This document shows, piece after piece, positions 36,240-45,039 of a stretch of DNA of 64,000 nucleotides. The stretch's first letter is position 1. The number at the start of each line of letters is the position of its first letter. The position numbers and the translations under genes are program-made. The notes under the pieces were generated by a model. That model made no database searches, had not been told where the DNA came from, and saw nothing but the letters and a program-made list of their open reading frames with translations. Source of the stretch: Fibrobacter succinogenes (GTDB lineage Bacteria; Fibrobacterota; Fibrobacteria; Fibrobacterales; Fibrobacteraceae); NCBI GenBank assembly GCA_902794535.1, contig CADBHQ010000013.1:24330-88329 (forward strand), read 5' to 3'.

Positions 36240-37412
36240 ATGATTGAGGACATTTCAGGAAAACGTTGGTTCATGGGCAAAGGCCGCCCTATCCATTCTA
36301 TCGAAGAACTCGACAGCATACCCCTCGGCGGCACAAAAGTTTCGATTCTCCAAGTCCGCTTTGAAAGCGACAAAAACGATGAATGCGATTATTACTGCGT
36401 CATCGAAGACGAATCCAAAATAGGTGCGGTACTCGCCGAATACTTCGGCCCAAAATTTCCAAAAGAAAAATTGCTGCATGCACAGCCCCTGAATGCCGAG
36501 CAAAGCAATTCCGCGTTCTACTCCAAGGGTGAATTCTTTTTCAAACTGTACCGCCGTTTGCAAGTCGGCGAACACCCCGAAGCCGAAATCATGAAGCACC
36601 TGAGCCAAAAAGCGGCGCAAGGGCTCCCAAAAATCGCCCCGGATTTCTACGGCGATTTTAGCTACACAAAAGATGGCGAAACACGTACCCTCGGGATTCT
36701 CGAAGAACACATTCCCGACGCCCAGAATGCTTGGGATTTAATGGTCCGCACACCAAATGAGAAAACGCAATCCGGCTACCAGAACTTTTTTGCCGACGCA
36801 GCATTCGAACTCGGGCGCACGACCGCCCAAATGCATAAGGCGCTCAAAGATCTAGAAGGCACGCCCGCGCAGGCCGAAGAAGTTCCCTTTGACAAGCTCA
36901 TCGGGCTATTGAAAGCGAACGGGAAAGACGACCTCGTGCCGATTATTCAGAAAAAGCAATTCCTTTTCCAACAAAAAAAGGAGATTCCGGAACGAGTCCG
37001 GGAAGACAAACAGAATACAAGCGCACCGGCGCTCACGCCGCAACGCATTCACGGGGATTATCACTTAGGGCAGTTGCTTTATAAAGACGGCAAGTTTATC
37101 GTGCTAGACTTCGAAGGCGAACCCACCCGCACTCTGGAATACAGGCGCAGGCTTCGTTCCCCCGCCGCCGACATAGCCGGCATGCTTCGCAGCTTCGCCT
37201 ATGCCAGCGCCGTCCGCAGCGACAAGGAATTCGAGCAAGTCACGGCCGAAGCCTTTTTACAAGGCTACAGCCGTGAATCCGGCATATCTGTACCGCAATT
37301 AAAAGAAGAGGCCTCGCCCTATGTACTGGGCAAGGCCATCTACGAAGCTTGTTACGAGCTGGAATTCAGGCCTAACTGGTTCTGGATTCCGGAACAGGCG
37401 CTAAAGCAGTAA
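36240..37412 (+). CDS. Maltokinase-like protein
   Basis: 390 residues with an aminoglycoside-phosphotransferase/maltokinase fold. Near residue 270 comes the catalytic RIHGDYHLGQLLY, followed by FIVLDFEGEPTR with the metal-binding Asp and RRLRSPAADIAGMLRSF, all hallmarks of maltokinases and trehalose-synthase-fused kinases. The N-terminal cap begins KRWFMGKGRPI. Maltokinases make maltose 1-phosphate, the GlgE substrate for alpha-glucan synthesis; no glgE or treS is nearby, so the pathway is inferred. I use MIEDISGK (36240) because the upstream ATG lies in a simple repeat. Confidence 0.8.
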   Translation: MIEDISGKRWFMGKGRPIHSIEELDSIPLGGTKVSILQVRFESDKNDECDYYCVIEDESKIGAVLAEYFGPKFPKEKLLHAQPLNAEQSNSAFYSKGEFFFKLYRRLQVGEHPEAEIMKHLSQKAAQGLPKIAPDFYGDFSYTKDGETRTLGILEEHIPDAQNAWDLMVRTPNEKTQSGYQNFFADAAFELGRTTAQMHKALKDLEGTPAQAEEVPFDKLIGLLKANGKDDLVPIIQKKQFLFQQKKEIPERVREDKQNTSAPALTPQRIHGDYHLGQLLYKDGKFIVLDFEGEPTRTLEYRRRLRSPAADIAGMLRSFAYASAVRSDKEFEQVTAEAFLQGYSRESGISVPQLKEEASPYVLGKAIYEACYELEFRPNWFWIPEQALKQ

Positions 37413-37427
37413 ACTGCTTTAGCAACG

Positions 37428-37568
37428 CTAATCTTCGTAATCAAGATAAACTTTCTCTTCGTCTGGCGTGCCATCACAAGATGCACACAGCACGCCTTCG
37501 TGTTCGCATTCTATCACAGTCATCTGCGGCTTCGTGTATTCTTTTTTCTGTTCGATTTTAATATTCAT
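37428..37568 (-). CDS. 46-residue Cys-containing small peptide
   Basis: A short frame, ATG at 37568 and TAG at 37428-37430. It encodes MNIKIEQKKEYTKPQMTVIE then CEHEGVLCASCDGTPDEEKV. A GGGGTG Shine-Dalgarno-like run precedes the ATG, and the gene starts 9 nt after the end of the secreted protein gene on the same strand, so it is probably the last gene of that operon. The K-Y-x-K-P-x-M-x-V-x-E leader followed by LCASC resembles small peptides abundant in Bacteroidota, whose role is unclear. An exported, modified or redox-active product is possible but unproven. Confidence 0.6.
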   Translation of the reverse strand: MNIKIEQKKEYTKPQMTVIECEHEGVLCASCDGTPDEEKVYLDYED

Positions 37569-37577
37569 GTTGCACCC

Positions 37578-39173
37578 CTACTTCTTAATGACCTTTTTAC
37601 CATAGTATGCGCCACAAGCCGTGGGAGCACCATTCAACTTGCGACCCTTCAAGTCATAGTCGCGCTTCATCTGAATTTCTCCGGTGCGGGTATTCATGCG
37701 ACCCACAAACGTCGTATGTTCACCTTCATCGTCTTCATCAATCAGTTCAACCTCAATGACTTCCGGGATTTCAGAAACGATTGCAGATTCACCCAATGCT
37801 GCAGGGCGACCACTCGGAGTTGAGCAAACGATTTTAACATTTTCATCCTTTTTACGGAAGTAAGATCGCATTGCTGGCGCAGTAGAAGTTGTAGAGACCT
37901 TTCCAAACCAACCTTTCAAATCACCTTCACCAAACAAAGCATAATAAAGGCCTACATTTCCATCATCAGCCCATGTTCTATATGAATAGTTTCCCATGAA
38001 AAGCCAATTATCGGTTTCAGTACCCGTTATCGTCACTTCATGATTTTCGGTAGCCTGCGTTTGGAGGTGAGCCTTACCACCATTTAAGTCAAATGTCAAA
38101 GTCGTTCCTTGCACCTTAACAATATATGGCGTATTCGCTGCAGGAAGGTTTCCTGTACCGATATTTTTCATTTTAGCCTTCCACTGACAGCCTTCCTGCA
38201 CAATTGTTCTCAAACCATAGAACTTGGCGTTAACCGAAGCCCCCTCAGGCAAGCTAAAAGGCAACACAACCGTCGCAGCAACATCATCAGTAAATTCGCG
38301 TAGATAATCAATGGAGCTGACATCAACTGTTTTTCCTTCGGGGAAATCAACCGCAACCGAGCCAGTATAGTCACCATCAACAATGGCTTTATCACCATCG
38401 AACACTACAGGTGCATAAGGCCGCAGATACTTATTTTTGAGAGCCATTTTCTGATCAGAAGATAATGTTGTTCCAGCTTCGTATACATTACCGGATTCAT
38501 CCTTGAATGCCTTGCCAGAAGCAATTTTAACAGTACCACTGAAGGAGCTCACTTTGACATAATCGGTAAGATTTCTCCAACCAAGAGTAATATTATCACC
38601 TTTAAGACCGTTATGAGAAGAATTACTACTTGTTGTAGAAACAGAAACTGAGCCGCCATTGATGGTCACATTACCTGTAGCATAGATACCGTCACTACTT
38701 TCAGAGGATACGGAAATTATACCTCCGTTGATGACCAAATTATGAACATGCATTCCTCTTCCTGTTTGACCAATTGTAGAGAAAAATGTTCCTCCCTTAC
38801 CAGAAACAATCATCGTTCCAGTCTGTCCTTTTTGCCCATAGATGGTGAGATTGCTCATCGTAACGCCTGACCCCACAGCAAAAGCATCATCACCACTATA
38901 ATTGACCTTAAGTTCTGCTCCATCAGCAAGAATCAACTCAAGATCTCCACTTGACTTCAAACGCTTACCTGATAATGAAAGATCGACTTGTCCCTGAACC
39001 ACAAAGCAGTTACCACTACCGAGGCTTTCTGAATTACTTGTTGTCAACTGGGTGCAACTTTTTGTTTTTTCCACCCCATCGTAATCGATGTAGTTTACAC
39101 CCCAGCTGTTCGCAGCCATCAACAGGGCAACAGGCAAAGCCAGTCCCACCCTCATTTTTGCATTTTTATTCAT
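37578..39173 (-). CDS. Secreted protein with carbohydrate-binding-like repeats and C-terminal sorting-type motif
   Basis: 531 residues. A signal peptide (about 1-25) is followed by a Ser/Gly-rich region (about 60-210) of right-handed-helix-like repeats (VINGGIISVSSESSDGIYAT, VTINGGSVSVSTTS), similar to carbohydrate-binding-domain-containing adhesins. A second region (about 250-430) has VNAKFYGLRTIVQEGCQWKA. The end, YDLKGRKLNGAPTACGAYYG then KKVIKK, resembles C-terminal sorting or anchoring sequences of secreted proteins in Bacteroidota and relatives. Likely surface-located; ligand unknown. GGGGAG precedes the start. The 46-residue peptide gene follows. Confidence 0.7.
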   Translation of the reverse strand: MNKNAKMRVGLALPVALLMAANSWGVNYIDYDGVEKTKSCTQLTTSNSESLGSGNCFVVQGQVDLSLSGKRLKSSGDLELILADGAELKVNYSGDDAFAVGSGVTMSNLTIYGQKGQTGTMIVSGKGGTFFSTIGQTGRGMHVHNLVINGGIISVSSESSDGIYATGNVTINGGSVSVSTTSSNSSHNGLKGDNITLGWRNLTDYVKVSSFSGTVKIASGKAFKDESGNVYEAGTTLSSDQKMALKNKYLRPYAPVVFDGDKAIVDGDYTGSVAVDFPEGKTVDVSSIDYLREFTDDVAATVVLPFSLPEGASVNAKFYGLRTIVQEGCQWKAKMKNIGTGNLPAANTPYIVKVQGTTLTFDLNGGKAHLQTQATENHEVTITGTETDNWLFMGNYSYRTWADDGNVGLYYALFGEGDLKGWFGKVSTTSTAPAMRSYFRKKDENVKIVCSTPSGRPAALGESAIVSEIPEVIEVELIDEDDEGEHTTFVGRMNTRTGEIQMKRDYDLKGRKLNGAPTACGAYYGKKVIKK

Positions 39174-39242
39174 TTTAAAGCTCCCCTTTCAGCAAAACGT
39201 AAATATTACTTCAACAAAGGCTACCCGTCAAGGTTATAGCAA

Positions 39243-39281
39243 AAAAGCCGGTCCCCAACACGGGAAAACCGACTTTTTTTT
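39243..39281 (-). terminator. queA-side intrinsic terminator
   Basis: On the minus strand AGTCGGT pairs with ACCGGCT (one G-U) and inner CCC with GGG, followed by TTTTTTG. It has T-runs on both sides and may work in both directions. It follows queA. Confidence 0.75.
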
Positions 39282-39304
39282 ATGAATTGTTTTTACAGAA
39301 AACG

Positions 39305-40360
39305 TTAAAGAATCAGCATTCCGTCGCCGTAGCTGAAAAGCTTCATCTTGTTTTCAACGGCCATTTTGTAGGCTTCGAGGGTGTTTTCGCGGCCATAGAA
39401 AGCGGACACCAGCAAAATCAGCGAACTCTTCGGCCAGTGGAAATTGGTCAGCAAGCCATCCACAATCTTGTAGCGGTAACCCGGATAGAAGAACGCATGG
39501 GTCACGCCCTTCTGCGCTTTCACGATACCGTTGGCGTCGGCAATCGTTTCGACGACGCGGGTACTCGTGGTACCTACGGTCACTACGCGGCCACCTTCGC
39601 GCTTGGCCTTGTTGATGATGTCGGCGTTTTCCTTGGTGAGTTCGTAATGTTCGCCATGCATCTTGTGCTGGGTAAAGTCTTCCACAGAGATATTCTGGAA
39701 AGTTCCCGGGCCCACATGCAGCGTGACTTCAGCAACGTAAACGCCCTTCGCCTTCAAGGCCTCGAGCATTTCTTCGCTAAAGTGCAAGCTTGCCGTCGGA
39801 GCAGCCACGGCGCCCGAATACTTCGCAAAAATCGTCTGGTAAGCCTTCTTATCGTCTTCGTCATCGGGGCGGTCAATGTAAGGCGGCAGCGGCACGTGGC
39901 CTTCACGGTTCATCACCGCTTCGAGTTCCACAGGCGTCACAGCAAAACGCAGCACGCGAGCGCCGTCTTCCTTGATGTCTTCGACAACCGTCTTGACGCC
40001 GGCAATATCGAGTTCGCGACCAATCTTGAAAGCCTTACCCGGGCGAACCTGCGCCTCGTAACGGGCAGAGCCATCTTCAGCCGGAATCAATGCTTGCACC
40101 AAGAGCGTTTCAACTTCGCCACCATGCAATGTATGGCCGTAAAGTCGGGCCGGAATCACCTTCGTGTTATTCACGACCAAGCAATCGCCCGGCTTAAAAA
40201 GGTCGACAATTTCAGGAGCCTTCATAATATGGCGTTCACCGCCATCTTTGGGGCAATGCAGAATACGAGTTTTCCCCTTGCCCGCCGTGCGGCTGGCAAT
40301 CAGTTCCTTCGGGAATTCAAAATTATAGTCAGAAAGATTATGCGATTCCATTTTAGGCAT
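39305..40360 (-). CDS. queA: S-adenosylmethionine:tRNA ribosyltransferase-isomerase
   Basis: 351 residues, the usual length. It transfers the ribosyl part of SAM to preQ1 in tRNA, making epoxyqueuosine. Motifs: YNFEFPKELIASRTA at the N-terminus, LKPGDCLVVNNTKVIPARLYG, GHVPLPPYIDR, SGAVAAPTASLHFSEEM, EVTLHVGPGTFQ, and NFHWPKSSLILLVSAFYGRE. Its start overlaps the end of the WYL regulator gene by 8 nt, so it is the last gene of the gltX-BON-WYL-queA operon. An alternative ATG lies three codons in. Confidence 0.96.
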   Translation of the reverse strand: MPKMESHNLSDYNFEFPKELIASRTAGKGKTRILHCPKDGGERHIMKAPEIVDLFKPGDCLVVNNTKVIPARLYGHTLHGGEVETLLVQALIPAEDGSARYEAQVRPGKAFKIGRELDIAGVKTVVEDIKEDGARVLRFAVTPVELEAVMNREGHVPLPPYIDRPDDEDDKKAYQTIFAKYSGAVAAPTASLHFSEEMLEALKAKGVYVAEVTLHVGPGTFQNISVEDFTQHKMHGEHYELTKENADIINKAKREGGRVVTVGTTSTRVVETIADANGIVKAQKGVTHAFFYPGYRYKIVDGLLTNFHWPKSSLILLVSAFYGRENTLEAYKMAVENKMKLFSYGDGMLIL

Positions 40361-41336
40361 CCATCTCAGCGAGAGCCTTTTTCAACAACTGTTTTACTTC
40401 TTCTTTAAGCGAAGCCGGTTTTAAAATGCGAACATCGCCCGCAACACCCATCAGCCAGGTCTTGAAATCTGGCGTAATGCGGAGTTTCATGTCCACAATC
40501 ATATTCTTGTTCTTATCGTAGCGTTTCGAAATTTCAGGATTGAAATGCGAACGTTCGAACTGCGTCTGCAACCACTTATTACGGATTTCAAGCGTAATGT
40601 CTTCTGGCTTGCCCGAGCCCGTATACTTGCCAAAGGCATACTTATAATGCATTGCCGCATCAAAAATAAACTTAGGCATAGCATGGTTCGTTTCTTGCAC
40701 GCTCTTGATTTGTTCAAAAAGGTAATTCTTGAAAGTCTGATTTCCCTTTTCGTCTTCTTCACCAGCAATCAAGTACAACGTATCCACGCGCATAATCACC
40801 TTGACCGGATTCACTTCCTTGACTTCTTCAGAAACTCCGGAATGATCTGTGGCGTGGCTATACTGAATTTTGATTGCAAAGCCTTCGTGAATAGCCCTAA
40901 GCACGCGATTCACCATGGTATCTTGCAGTTTGTCATCGCTGAACGGGCCGTAATCAAGCACATAGTCCGGGTCCGTCGAAATCGCCTCAGGCTTAAAGTC
41001 TTCGGGATTTGTGGTCTGCATGGTCTTAATGACTTTATCCAAAAGCTTGACCGTCTTGATTTCAGGAGCGGCATTTGCAGGCAAATTCTTCTTGATTTTT
41101 TCAAGCTGCTTTACAACTTCCTGATTGAAATTTGCTTCTTTGTCGGTCTGGATAATATAGAAGGTTTCTCCGTTTTCCTTGAACTTTCGGAGGCCACAAT
41201 TTTCTTCACTAATCACTTCCAAATGGCGGAAAATGGTGCGCGGACCGCAACCCATCAACTTCGCCAAGCCATTTACCGTCTGCTTAACCTTCAGTTTATT
41301 CTTAATTGCATTAATCTTTTCGTAACCGGTAGCCAT
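40353..41336 (-). CDS. WYL-domain transcriptional regulator
   Basis: 327 residues. The N-terminal HTH (about 5-55: QTVNGLAKLMGCGPRTIFRHL) is followed by a WYL domain (about 150-240: AIKIQYSHATD, VNPVKVIMRVDTLYLIAGEE, KNYLFEQIKSV) and a WCX-type C-terminal domain (about 250-325: ITLEIRNKWLQTQ, TWLMGVAGDVRILKP). WYL regulators sense ligands, sometimes nucleic acids or nucleotides, and often control stress or phage defence genes, but this one sits in a tRNA-related operon. AGGAGG precedes the start. Target genes unknown. Confidence 0.85.
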   Translation of the reverse strand: MATGYEKINAIKNKLKVKQTVNGLAKLMGCGPRTIFRHLEVISEENCGLRKFKENGETFYIIQTDKEANFNQEVVKQLEKIKKNLPANAAPEIKTVKLLDKVIKTMQTTNPEDFKPEAISTDPDYVLDYGPFSDDKLQDTMVNRVLRAIHEGFAIKIQYSHATDHSGVSEEVKEVNPVKVIMRVDTLYLIAGEEDEKGNQTFKNYLFEQIKSVQETNHAMPKFIFDAAMHYKYAFGKYTGSGKPEDITLEIRNKWLQTQFERSHFNPEISKRYDKNKNMIVDMKLRITPDFKTWLMGVAGDVRILKPASLKEEVKQLLKKALAEMDA

Positions 41337-41344
41337 AGGCCCTC

Positions 41345-42583
41345 CTATACAATTCTTAAACGGTTTTCGATGGACGTCGTCTTGACATTTTTAAGGAGCG
41401 TTGCCAAAGCAAGTTCTTTTTGCAGCAACGATTGCACACGACCTTCCAACAAAAATTTCCGACTATTGCAAGATACTCTAATGTTTGTGCCTTGTAAAAA
41501 GGCACTCGCCGCGATTTCCGATTCCACCTTTTGACAAACTTCTACATTTATCGGATCATAAACTTCTGTCACCAGGCAAATCAAGTCGCGCACGCCAGGG
41601 ATTTCGGCCAAGCGATTTTCCAAATCTTTCGGGCGATCATTTTCATAGCAGTACGCTTCAATTTGGACCTTGCCATCTGACACATTCACCTTGTAATCGA
41701 ACAAGCGCGTCGCAGAGGATTCAATCTGTTCGTACACCGTTTTTTCAATTACGGCATCCGTCGTGAGCGAAGACGTTTCCACACGCGTAAAATCAACGCA
41801 GCCACGCACTTTGGGAATCGCATTCACGCATTTTACAATCGCGCGCTGGATCGACAAATTTTTCACCAGGCCATTCAGATAAACAATGCCCTGCCCCGCT
41901 TCGACAGACACCCTTGTACAATGTTCCGGGAACACTTGCGCCAATTTATTCTGCACAATCGCACACAACTTGTCATTCGGCAAGTTCTGCGCCAAAGGCG
42001 GAAGCGTAATAAAGACAAGCGTATTGTCTTTTAACATCACCGCAAGTTTATCTTTTTCGCCATCGTTCACCAAGCCAACAGCCACGCCAAACTGGTCTCG
42101 AATCGCATGGTAAATAAAATCGCCCAAAAGCGTCTGCGCACTTTGGATAGGCAACAGGCGATACCCTTCGGGAGACTCTTCGTTCACAATGGCCGTTCTC
42201 GGCTTTTCAATTTTTTGATCAGGACCACCATCGTAATTGACAATGATAATCATCTTATCAGGCGACTGGAAAACACTTTTGACAAGGCCCGGCTTGGGCG
42301 TTCCCTTAAAGAAAATCCAGTTTCCCGCCTTAATGCGATTATAGCCAAAAATTTTGGTATAATCCTGATTTACAAATTCTCGACTGCAAAAAATGAATTC
42401 GTTCGAGAACGCAACAAACATGGTGTTGCATGCATCGCAGCAACACAAAAGCGGAATATGAGGTTCCATTCCCCCAAAGGTCGAATAGGCCTCGCGGGCA
42501 AATATGCCGTGTTCCACTACCTTTTGGCAGCGACGGCAAAAAAGCCTTTGAGTATAAAGACGATGAGGGAATTGCGAACGCAT
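41345..42583 (-). CDS. Zinc-ribbon-like protein with three BON-like domains
   Basis: 412 residues. Residues 1-60 hold paired Cys (CRRCQKV and CCCDACN), suggesting a metal-binding ribbon. A middle region (about 85-210) is unclassified. The C-terminal half has three BON-like units: VYLNGLVKNLSIQRAIVKCV with VRGCVDF, VQIEAYCYENDRPKDLENRL with VRDLICLV, and FLLEGRVQSLLQKELALATL. BON domains bind phospholipid or hydrophobic ligands and usually occur in exported proteins; no signal peptide is seen here. The start is coupled to the gltX stop (TAATG). Confidence 0.65.
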   Translation of the reverse strand: MRSQFPHRLYTQRLFCRRCQKVVEHGIFAREAYSTFGGMEPHIPLLCCCDACNTMFVAFSNEFIFCSREFVNQDYTKIFGYNRIKAGNWIFFKGTPKPGLVKSVFQSPDKMIIIVNYDGGPDQKIEKPRTAIVNEESPEGYRLLPIQSAQTLLGDFIYHAIRDQFGVAVGLVNDGEKDKLAVMLKDNTLVFITLPPLAQNLPNDKLCAIVQNKLAQVFPEHCTRVSVEAGQGIVYLNGLVKNLSIQRAIVKCVNAIPKVRGCVDFTRVETSSLTTDAVIEKTVYEQIESSATRLFDYKVNVSDGKVQIEAYCYENDRPKDLENRLAEIPGVRDLICLVTEVYDPINVEVCQKVESEIAASAFLQGTNIRVSCNSRKFLLEGRVQSLLQKELALATLLKNVKTTSIENRLRIV

Positions 42584-44055
42584 TACTTCATGAGCGGAAG
42601 TGCCACATCCATGCGGCGGAGCACTTCTTCCTTACCGATAAGTTCGAACATTTCCCAGAGGCCCGGGCCTGCAGTAACGCCAGACACAGCAAGGCGCGGA
42701 GCACCGACGAGTTCACCGACCTTGTGGCCGCAACGTTCGGCGAGGTCGTAGAAACCCTTTTCGATAACCGGAGTCTTGAAGTCTTCGATGGAAGCGAGCA
42801 TGTCGCGCACGAGCGTCGCCACTTCCTTGGAGCCTTCGCCAAAGTGCTTTTTAGCACCCTTTTCATCGTAGGTCGTCGGAGCAACAAAGAAGTACACAGC
42901 CATGTCGGCGAGGTCCTGCACAAAATGAGCACGCGGCTTGAGCTGCTTCACGATTTCATCGAGGCGAGTTTCCGGTTCCTTGGAGAGGTCGATACCCTTC
43001 GCGGCAAGACCTTCCTTCATGATACCCTTGAGCATGCCGTCGTCGCACAGGTGAATGTGCTGGCCGTTCATCCACTGCAACTTCTTTTCGTCGAAGCTGG
43101 CAGACTTCGGGTTAATGCGTTCCAGCGTAAAGCTGTCGACCATTTCCTTAATGGTCATGACTTCGCGGTCATCGCCCGGGTTCCAACCGAGCAGGGCGAG
43201 GTAGTTCACGAGCGTTTCAGGCAGGTAGCCGAGGTCGCGGAAGTCACCCACAGAGGCAGCACCCTTGCGCTTAGAAAGCTTACCGCCGTTCTTGTCGAGA
43301 ATCACCGGCAGGTGGCACCATACCGGAGGCTGCCAGCCAAAGGCCTTGTACAAGAGTTCATGCTTCGGCGTAGAGCTAATCCATTCGTCGCCACGGAGCA
43401 CGTGAGTCGTACCCATCAGGTGGTCATCGACAACGCTTGCAAAGTGGTAGGTCGGGTAACCATCGCGCTTGATGAGCACGAGGTCATCCAGAAGTTCATT
43501 CTGGTAGCTGATGTGGCCACGGATCATGTCGTCGAATTCGGTCACACCTGTTTCGGGCACCTTAAAGCGAATCACAGCCTTTTCGCCGGCGGCAATGCGG
43601 GCTTCGGCTTCTTCGCGGCTAATGTTACGGCAATGACGGTCGTAACCGGTCACCGGCACATGAGACTTTTCCTGTTCGGCACGGACTTCCTGCAGGCGTT
43701 CTTCGGAGCAGAAGCAGTAGTATGCGTAGCCAGCATCCAAGAGCTTCTTGATTTCACGGTGGTAAATGTCCAAGCGTTCGCTCTGGAAATACGGACCGCA
43801 GTCGCCTTCGCAGCCCGGACCTTCGTCCCACTGCAGGCCAAGCCACTTAAGGTCGCGCATCAAGTCGTGCAAGGCAGTTTCGTTATAGCGCTTGCGGTCA
43901 GTATCTTCAATACGCAGATAGAACGTACCGCCCATGTGTTTGGCAAAAAAGTAATTGTAGATAGCGGTACGAGCACCGCCCACATGCAGGTAGCCCGTCG
44001 GGCTCGGGGCAAAACGGACGCGGACAGGACGGTTAGAATTGCAATTTTCGCACAT
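42583..44055 (-). CDS. gltX: Glutamyl-tRNA synthetase
   Basis: 490 residues from the ATG at 44055. The class I signature is in RVRFAPSPTGYLHVGGARTA (HIGH region), followed by YLRIEDTDRKR and the KMSKS-type motif KLSKRKGA. Zinc-ligand-like Cys occur in CFCSEERLQEV. GAGGAT precedes the start; the longer frame has 96 residues unrelated to the family. It charges tRNA-Glu; whether it also charges tRNA-Gln cannot be told. First gene of the gltX-BON-WYL-queA operon, sharing one base with the next start. Confidence 0.96.
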   Translation of the reverse strand: MCENCNSNRPVRVRFAPSPTGYLHVGGARTAIYNYFFAKHMGGTFYLRIEDTDRKRYNETALHDLMRDLKWLGLQWDEGPGCEGDCGPYFQSERLDIYHREIKKLLDAGYAYYCFCSEERLQEVRAEQEKSHVPVTGYDRHCRNISREEAEARIAAGEKAVIRFKVPETGVTEFDDMIRGHISYQNELLDDLVLIKRDGYPTYHFASVVDDHLMGTTHVLRGDEWISSTPKHELLYKAFGWQPPVWCHLPVILDKNGGKLSKRKGAASVGDFRDLGYLPETLVNYLALLGWNPGDDREVMTIKEMVDSFTLERINPKSASFDEKKLQWMNGQHIHLCDDGMLKGIMKEGLAAKGIDLSKEPETRLDEIVKQLKPRAHFVQDLADMAVYFFVAPTTYDEKGAKKHFGEGSKEVATLVRDMLASIEDFKTPVIEKGFYDLAERCGHKVGELVGAPRLAVSGVTAGPGLWEMFELIGKEEVLRRMDVALPLMK

Positions 44056-44220
44056 AGAATCCTCTTTTTGTTTATTCCGTGTCAAAAAATAGCAATTTAT
44101 GCCAACAATACCATGTTGAAAAATCAATCTAACCGATTCCATTGATTCCGAATCCATATTCACTCTTTCACCCCTATATGTGATTAAAATCATAGTCATT
44201 TTTGCTTTTGTAAAGAAATG

Positions 44221-44249
44221 TTGACATCCGGTAGGCTTTGTTTTATATT
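44221..44249 (+). promoter_or_regulatory. Consensus promoter for a leaderless gene
   Basis: TTGACA (44221-44226), 17 nt, TATATT (44244-44249). The ATG of the following gene begins 8 nt after the end of the -10, so transcription should start at or next to the start codon. No Shine-Dalgarno is present. Confidence 0.8.
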
Positions 44250-44256
44250 TTTTACC

Positions 44257-45027
44257 ATGAAGAAGAAAATATTCAAGCAAACCATAATTATCGCCCTCGC
44301 GATGGTGTCTTCTACCTTTGCGCAGGTAAAACCCATCGAGCAACTTTCTGACTCCTTGAACGTTCCCAAGAATTTTGAAAACTACAACGGTTTTCAGATT
44401 GAATCCTGGGGCCCCGTCACATACAAAGGCGAAGGCAAATGCGACGTTCTGGACCTATACCAAAGCAATGTCACGCAAGGCCTAGGCTACTCCACCATCG
44501 TCGACTACCATTACAAGCAAGTCAAGCACCTCGAGAAATACACCTGCGAATCTTGGGGTCTCGGCTTATCTTTCAAAGTCATTCCTGATACTAACGCTTA
44601 TTCCAGAAAATACAACCTGAGCCCCAACAAGCCCACCGCATTTTCGGCACGTCGCGAAGACGCCATCAAAAAGCTATTCAGTTCCGACTCCGCATTCCTC
44701 GAAGTGGAAAGCATCAAGCCCGTATCATTCCAGGACTCCGGCAATTGCCATACAGTCGATTTCCTGTACAATATGGCTAACGAACAAAGCGGATTTCACG
44801 GGATAATCGACATCAAGTCCGACGAAGCCATGCTCGACGGAAAACTGATTTGCACCTTCTGGGGACTTGGCGTCAAGTACAAGCGCAGAGATGTCATCGA
44901 AAAAGAAATCGTAAAGAAACGTGTCGTAGAAGTTGTTAAGACTCCTCCTCCAAAGCCCGATACAGTATACGTTCCTAAACCGGCTGAACCCACAAAGAAA
45001 TGCTGCATTCCCTGCTGCTGCGACTAA
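44257..45027 (+). CDS. Exported protein with two SGYHG-type domains and Cys-rich tail
   Basis: 256 residues with a signal peptide (MKKKIFKQTIIIALAMVSST then FA). Two related domains (about 28-100 and 150-218) share the pattern I.S..PV.Y...G.C..V.F, then G(Y/F)(S/H).I(V/I)D, then C..WGLG..(F/Y)K. Each has two Cys that could pair. The C-terminus ends in a cysteine cluster, KKCCIPCCCD, after a Pro/Lys linker. The lipoprotein gene 12 nt downstream carries a third copy of the domain. No family recognised. Transcription is probably leaderless from the TTGACA/TATATT promoter. Confidence 0.75.
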   Translation: MKKKIFKQTIIIALAMVSSTFAQVKPIEQLSDSLNVPKNFENYNGFQIESWGPVTYKGEGKCDVLDLYQSNVTQGLGYSTIVDYHYKQVKHLEKYTCESWGLGLSFKVIPDTNAYSRKYNLSPNKPTAFSARREDAIKKLFSSDSAFLEVESIKPVSFQDSGNCHTVDFLYNMANEQSGFHGIIDIKSDEAMLDGKLICTFWGLGVKYKRRDVIEKEIVKKRVVEVVKTPPPKPDTVYVPKPAEPTKKCCIPCCCD

Positions 45028-45039
45028 TAGGAGGACAAC

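Noticed and set aside
42430..44145. 571-codon open frame opposite gltX
   Set aside because: Antisense shadow of gltX.
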